Assembly: GCA_048465415.1 (NCBI GenBank)
Contig: DBFWLO010000024.1
Coordinates: 62,001-126,000, forward strand
Length of the DNA stretch: 64,000 nucleotides
From: Scatosoma sp048465415
GTDB lineage: Bacteria; Bacillota; Clostridia; Christensenellales; Borkfalkiaceae
Direction: 5' to 3'
How positions within the stretch are numbered: position 1 is the stretch's first letter; every line of letters starts with the position of its first letter. This document shows, in pieces, positions 60,055 to 64,000 of the stretch. The notes beneath the pieces were generated by a model, which was not told the origin of the DNA, searched no databases, and saw only the letters and a program-made list of their open reading frames with translations. Position numbers and translations under genes: made by a program.

Positions 60055-60287
60055 TTTTTTAACATTTTTGGCTTAATTTACAGTTTGTAACTGTTATTTT
60101 TTCTCTATGAAATTTAAAATCCTTTTTTCCATAGCCGCCAGATAAGGGAATTATATAATAAAGTAGTTCATGTCCTGACTTATGTCAAACTTCACATAAA
60201 AAATACGGAGCGAAGCGGCGGTTGCCCGCGCGGGGCGGAGTGCTTACAGAAAACGCGGGCGTAGCGCGCGTCCGATTGCCTCATCGC

Positions 60288-60324
60288 CAAAAAAACGACG
60301 CGGAGGATTATTCCTCCGCGTCGT
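60288..60324 (-). terminator. prfA terminator overlapping its stop codon
   Basis: ACGACGCGGAGGA pairs perfectly with TCCTCCGCGTCGT around a 4-base loop that includes the prfA stop (60308-60310). Seven T follow on the minus strand. Confidence 0.85.
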
Positions 60325-61387
60325 TCGTTCCCGCCAGCAGCGCTTCTCTGTCCGCCAGCGTCAGCGCTTCCACCATCTCGTCTATGTCGCCCATGATGAA
60401 CGCGTCCAGATTGTATTGGCTCCGTCCGATCCGGTGATCGGTCACCCGGCTCTGCGGGAAATTGTAAGTGCGGATTCGCTCGCTCCGATCCCCCGTCCCC
60501 ACCAGGCTCCGGCGATTCTCCACCCGTTCCCGTTCGCTCCTGCCGTTGTAATAATCGTACAGCCGCGAACGCAGCACCTTGAACGCCCGTTCCTTGTTTT
60601 TGAGCTGCGAACGCTCGTCCTGGCAGGTCACCACGATCCCCGTCGGGAAATGCGTGATCCGCACCGCCGACGCCACTTTGTTGACGTTCTGGCCGCCCGC
60701 GCCGCCCGAATGGAAGATGTCGATGCGGATATCCTTGTCGCCGATCTCCACTTCCACCTCTTCCGCTTCCGGCAGCACCGCCACCGTCGCCGTCGAGGTG
60801 TGGATCCGCCCCTGCGTTTCCGTCTCCGGCACCCGCTGCACCCGGTGCACGCCGCTCTCGTATTTGAGAAGTTTGTACGCGCCCCTGCCCGACACGTTGT
60901 AGACCGCTTCCTTGACGCCGCCCAGCTCCGTCGCGTTCACGTCCGCCGCCTCCACTTTCAGGCGGTGGTTGGCGCAGTAATTCTCATACATGCGGCAAAG
61001 TTCCGCCGCGAACAGCGCCGCTTCCTCCCCGCCCGCGCCCGCGCGGATTTCCAGAATACAGCTCCGCTCGTCGTTCTTGTCTTTGGGCAGCAGCAGAATC
61101 TTCAATTCCTCGGAAATTTTGCCGAGCCTGTCTTTGCAGGCGTAGCCTTCCGCGGAAAACAGCTCCCGCATCTCCTTGTCGCTCTCCGTCTCCGCCTGCG
61201 CGAAGGCGTCTTTCATCTCCTTCTCGCACGCGAGATATTCGAGGTATTTTTCCGCCGTCTCCCGTATCTCCGCGTGTTCTTTGGAACAGTTCCGCCACTT
61301 CTCGACGTCGGCGAGGGTTTCCGGCTCCGCCAGCCGCGCGGACAGAGTTTCATAGCGTTTTAAGATCTCGTCCAGTCTTTTCCACAT
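60308..61387 (-). CDS. prfA: peptide chain release factor 1
   Basis: 359 residues. The tripeptide GGQ that enters the peptidyl transferase centre is in FHSGGAGGQNVNK (about 227-232); its Gln is the substrate of PrmC, encoded directly upstream. The stop-codon-recognising PxT-type region is in the central domain around residues 180-200 (VHRVQRVPETETQGRIHTS). It reads UAA and UAG. It lies 24 bases after the YqhQ-PrmC gene. Confidence 0.96.
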   Translation of the reverse strand: MWKRLDEILKRYETLSARLAEPETLADVEKWRNCSKEHAEIRETAEKYLEYLACEKEMKDAFAQAETESDKEMRELFSAEGYACKDRLGKISEELKILLLPKDKNDERSCILEIRAGAGGEEAALFAAELCRMYENYCANHRLKVEAADVNATELGGVKEAVYNVSGRGAYKLLKYESGVHRVQRVPETETQGRIHTSTATVAVLPEAEEVEVEIGDKDIRIDIFHSGGAGGQNVNKVASAVRITHFPTGIVVTCQDERSQLKNKERAFKVLRSRLYDYYNGRSERERVENRRSLVGTGDRSERIRTYNFPQSRVTDHRIGRSQYNLDAFIMGDIDEMVEALTLADREALLAGTNDAEE

Positions 61388-61411
61388 ATCTTTTATCCGT
61401 TCGCGCCGGCG

Positions 61412-63259
61412 TCAGAATACGATCTTGACAAACCGATCCACGCCCCGCATGTCTTTGACGATCATCGCGTAATCGCAGTATTTGAACAGTTTCACGACGT
61501 CCTCCGCCTGCCCCATGCCCACTTCCAGCATTAAAATCCCGCCGCGGGCGATATATTTGCTCGCGTCCTGCGCGATGCGGCGGTAAAAATCCAGACCGTC
61601 CGCCCCGCCGTCGAGCGCCGCGCGCGGCTCGAAGTCTTTCACTTCCCGCTGCAACGTCCCGATCTCCGCGCTCGGAATGTACGGGGGATTGCTGACGATG
61701 ATGTTATAGCGGCCGCGGATCCTGGAAAAGAGATCGGAGTGCACGAACGTGATCTCCGCGCCGTTCGCTTCCGCGTTTTCTTTGGCGAGCGCGAGCGCGT
61801 CCGCGCTCCAATCGGAGGCCGTCACCGTCGCTTTGCGCTTATTTTTTTCGAGTTCCTTATACACGGCGACGGCGATCGCGCCGCTGCCCGTGCAAAGATC
61901 GAGGATATTGTCCCCTTCCTCCGCCGCCGAGACGACCTGCTGCGCGAGTTCTTCCGTCTCCGGCCGGGGAATGAGCACCCGTTCGTCCACTTTGATCTTA
62001 TAGCCGTAAAAATCCGCGTCGCCGATCACGTACCAGAGCGGCCGGCCGGTGAGCCGTTCGTCCGCCACGCGCAGGATCTCCTTCGCCTGCGCCACTTTGA
62101 GAATGTGCTCCTCGCCGTTCACCGCGCTTTTGGGGATATTTAAAAGTATGGAGAAGATCCACTCCGCTTCTTCCTCTTCGATCCCGTTGTCCCGAAAGCG
62201 TTTCTTCGTGTTCGAGAGCAGTTCGGTCATCTTGCAGGACGTGGCGAACACCGTTTCGGGGATCGCCGGATCGGCGTCCATGTTGAGCACCTTTTCAAAC
62301 GCCGCGATCGCGCATTCGATCATGCCGTCGTCCGGCTCGCGCGTCGTGATGCGCTGCAACAAGAGGCCGGGGGCTTTGAAAACGAGGAAAAATTTATTCT
62401 GCGTTTTGGCGAGCGCGCGCAGGATCTCGTAGGAAACTCCCGCCACGATCGGCAGCATCGCCAGTTTGAAAAGAAAACGGATAAAGAAGTTGACCGTTTT
62501 ATTGCCCTTATAGATGTTGGGGCCGATGACGGCGTTGGCGAGCGAAAAGACGAGAATGCTCACCACCATGACGAGAAAGAGGAAGGTGGTGCCGCAGCGG
62601 TCGTGGACGCGGGAACAGCCGCGCACGTTCTCCACCGTCAGGGGCAGGCCGCTCTCGTAACAGGTGATCGTTTTATGCTCCGCGCCGTGGTACATATAGA
62701 CGCGGCCGAGCATTTTGATAAACGAGATCGCGAAAATGTAGAGGATAAAAATGGCGATACGGATTCCGCCCTCGATGAGGTTGAACCAAAGCCCCTCGAT
62801 CCCCGTCGTTTTAAAGCCGGTGAGTCCGGTCAAAAGCTGCGGCACGAGCACGAAAATGACGACGGCGAGCGCGATGCCGAGCACGGTCGCGACGCCGTTG
62901 AGGAGCGCGTTGAGATTGATTTTATGTTTTTCGGCGAGCCATTTTTCCGCTTTCGAGGGCTGTTCGTCCTCGCCCGACGCCACTTCGGTGCTGCGCATGA
63001 GCACGCGGTTGCCGACGATCAGGGAACTTACGAAACTGACGATCCCGCGAAGGAACGGGAGCCGGGAACAGCGGCTGCGTTTTTCCGGGGGCGTGAGACG
63101 TTCCGCCTCGATCTGGATATTGCCTTCGCCGTCGCGCACGGCGGTCGCCATCGCGCGTTTGCCGCGCATCATCACCCCTTCCATCACCGCCTGGCCGCCG
63201 ATATACGTACAGGTTTTGCGGGGACGATTTTTCTTTTTTTCTTTCTCTGTGTTTTTCAT
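61412..63259 (-). CDS. prmC: fusion of YqhQ-like (DUF1385) membrane domain and release-factor methyltransferase PrmC
   Basis: 615 residues. Residues about 12-325 are a complete DUF1385/YqhQ protein: IGGQAVMEGVMMRGK, membrane helices around 120-185 and 225-275, and the metal-like MYHGAEHKTITCYE ... RCGTTFLF. After about residue 340 a full PrmC follows with its helical N-terminal domain, YGYKIKVDERVLIPRPETE, SAM loop LDLCTGSGAIAVAV and the NPPY motif SNPPYIP. PrmC methylates the GGQ glutamine of RF1. In related genomes the two are neighbouring genes. No adjacent ribosome binding site precedes ATG 63259. Confidence 0.93.
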   Translation of the reverse strand: MKNTEKEKKKNRPRKTCTYIGGQAVMEGVMMRGKRAMATAVRDGEGNIQIEAERLTPPEKRSRCSRLPFLRGIVSFVSSLIVGNRVLMRSTEVASGEDEQPSKAEKWLAEKHKINLNALLNGVATVLGIALAVVIFVLVPQLLTGLTGFKTTGIEGLWFNLIEGGIRIAIFILYIFAISFIKMLGRVYMYHGAEHKTITCYESGLPLTVENVRGCSRVHDRCGTTFLFLVMVVSILVFSLANAVIGPNIYKGNKTVNFFIRFLFKLAMLPIVAGVSYEILRALAKTQNKFFLVFKAPGLLLQRITTREPDDGMIECAIAAFEKVLNMDADPAIPETVFATSCKMTELLSNTKKRFRDNGIEEEEAEWIFSILLNIPKSAVNGEEHILKVAQAKEILRVADERLTGRPLWYVIGDADFYGYKIKVDERVLIPRPETEELAQQVVSAAEEGDNILDLCTGSGAIAVAVYKELEKNKRKATVTASDWSADALALAKENAEANGAEITFVHSDLFSRIRGRYNIIVSNPPYIPSAEIGTLQREVKDFEPRAALDGGADGLDFYRRIAQDASKYIARGGILMLEVGMGQAEDVVKLFKYCDYAMIVKDMRGVDRFVKIVF

Positions 63260-63334
63260 ACCGTCTATATTATATGCCCCTTTGCGGGCCGATTATCCTT
63301 TTTCAAAATACGAGGCGCAGGCCCCGCGCCGTAC

Positions 63335-63371
63335 AAAAAAAGGCTTTAAGATGAAAAGACACCTTAAAGCC
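63335..63371 (-). terminator. rpmE terminator
   Basis: Minus strand: GGCTTTAAG, 12-base loop, CTTAAAGCC, then seven T. Confidence 0.85.
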
Positions 63372-63386
63372 CATTTCGTTTCTTCC

Positions 63387-63590
63387 TTACATGCCGTATC
63401 TTTTCTTGAATCTGTCGATACGTCCGCCTGTATCCACCAGCTTCTGCTTGCCCGTGAAGAAAGGATGGCAATTACTGCAAATATCCACTTTCAGAACGTC
63501 TCCCTCTTTCGTGGTGCCCGTCTTAAAGGTGGCTCCGCAGGCGCAGACTACTGTCACTTCGTGATATTTGGGATGTATATCAGCTTTCAT
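63387..63590 (-). CDS. rpmE: 50S ribosomal protein bL31
   Basis: 67 residues, the zinc-binding form: CACGATFKTGTT and CSNCHPFFTGKQ give the Cys ligands. MKADIHPKYHEVTVVCACG is the usual start. GAGGTGATTAAGA precedes ATG 63590. It is followed by a terminator before the YqhQ-PrmC gene. Confidence 0.96.
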   Translation of the reverse strand: MKADIHPKYHEVTVVCACGATFKTGTTKEGDVLKVDICSNCHPFFTGKQKLVDTGGRIDRFKKRYGM

Positions 63591-63637
63591 TCTTAATCAC
63601 CTCGCTGTTCGTGTGCTTTCCGTTCAGATGCTTTCCC

Positions 63638-63666
63638 ATTATAACGCTTTTTTTTTTACCCGTCAA
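63638..63666 (-). promoter_or_regulatory. promoter of rpmE
   Basis: Minus strand: TTGACG (63666-63661), 17-base spacer containing ten consecutive A, TATAAT (63643-63638). Confidence 0.75.
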
Positions 63667-63695
63667 CTGTTTTTAACGGAATTTGCAAAAAATAG

Positions 63696-63724
63696 TTGCA
63701 AATTTGCCGCAAATGCGCTATACT
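63696..63724 (+). promoter_or_regulatory. promoter of the right-edge dehydrogenase gene
   Basis: TTGCAA (63696-63701), 17-base spacer, TATACT (63719-63724). Confidence 0.65.
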
Positions 63725-63789
63725 GATTTTAAACAGCGATTCCGCCGTTCTTTTCCAGGCGGCCGGAAGTAAGGAATAAGGGATCATTC

Positions 63790-64000
63790 ATGAAAGTCTG
63801 GCAATTAAATTCTTCCAATAATTTACAGCGCGCGGAGGTACCCGACCTCGGCCGCGAAGAAGGAAAAGTGAAGGTGAAGGTGACGAAAGCGCTGCTCTCG
63901 GAAGCGGATCTTGCCGTTTATTCGGGCGCGACGAGGGTGAAATACCCGATCGTTCCCGGACGGTTCGCGCTCGGCCAGGTCACCGAGGCGGAGGAAGATT
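63790..64000 (+). CDS. zinc-type alcohol dehydrogenase-like (MDR) protein, N-terminal fragment
   Basis: ATG 63790, cut by the window edge after about 70 residues. MKVWQLNSSNNLQRAEVPDLG followed by VKVKVTKALLSEADLAVYSG and YPIVPGRFALGQV follows the GroES-like N-terminal domain of the medium-chain dehydrogenases. The catalytic zinc residues and the cofactor domain are outside, so the type is not certain. A weak AAGGAATAAGG site precedes it. Confidence 0.7.
   Translation, partial: MKVWQLNSSNNLQRAEVPDLGREEGKVKVKVTKALLSEADLAVYSGATRVKYPIVPGRFALGQVTEAEED

Noticed and set aside
63644..63660. A x10 run in the rpmE promoter spacer as a phase switch
   Set aside because: Spacing is already optimal (17), and phase control of an essential ribosomal gene is unlikely; A-runs are common in strong promoters.

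Overview
This 64 kb window looks like a chromosomal segment of an uncultured, fairly GC-rich clostridial Firmicute. The basis is the gene neighbourhoods (rpmB - Asp23 - fakA - recG; yicC - gmk - rpoZ - priA - def - fmt - rsmB - rlmN - rpe - thiN; rpmE - yqhQ/prmC - prfA), the HisZ-dependent short HisG, strong GGAGG ribosome binding sites, TTGACA/TATAAT promoters, and rubredoxin and superoxide-reductase genes typical of anaerobes. A member of the Christensenellales or a related order would fit, but that is inference. Spore-surface-like proteins suggest a spore former or recent descendant of one. Most genes lie on the minus strand.

Layout. 1-2.6 kb: a minus-strand SipW/TasA-type secreted-fibre operon, driven by a promoter whose -35/-10 spacer holds a run of eleven G residues. 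This is the textbook layout of a phase-variable promoter and is the most striking thing in the window. 2.8-5.0 kb: an excisionase-like HTH gene and tyrosine integrase next to the 3' end of a tRNA-Ser gene. 5.2-7.4 kb: ktrB-ktrA potassium uptake. 7.5-9.5 kb: degV and minD with a small unknown partner. 9.6-16.1 kb: a complete histidine operon (hisZGDBHA F IE). 16.4-21.2 kb: recG, fakA, an Asp23 protein and rpmB. 21.3-31.9 kb: a long housekeeping run for translation, rRNA modification and DNA replication restart. 32-37 kb: ligA, pcrA, an unknown gene and rpsU. 37.3-38.4 kb: a superoxide-reductase pair. 38.5-41.0 kb: an AT-richer accessory stretch with three HTH proteins, a SLOG-like protein and an unknown gene that carries two abutting perfect palindromes inside its reading frame. 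41-48.7 kb: metabolism and DNA repair, including an iron-type alcohol dehydrogenase with three evenly spaced operator-like palindromes upstream. 48.8-51.1 kb: two putative surface proteins with Cys-rich N-termini (one SpaA-like, one collagen/BclA-like) flanking a broken lipoprotein gene. 51.1-63.6 kb: rtcB, rlmD, a degenerate J-domain/DUF5685 pair, thrC, an aminotransferase, prfA, a YqhQ-PrmC fusion and rpmE. The right edge cuts a zinc-type dehydrogenase gene.

How the parts work together. SipW would process the TasA-like precursors for export. KtrA gates KtrB. HisZ activates the short HisG. The flavoprotein-rubredoxin would deliver electrons to the superoxide reductase. PrmC methylates release factor 1, encoded directly downstream. 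Fmt and Def form the formyl-methionine cycle. The most promising leads are the poly-G promoter of the fibre operon, the in-frame palindrome pair, the three-operator array, and an apparently leaderless pcrA mRNA.
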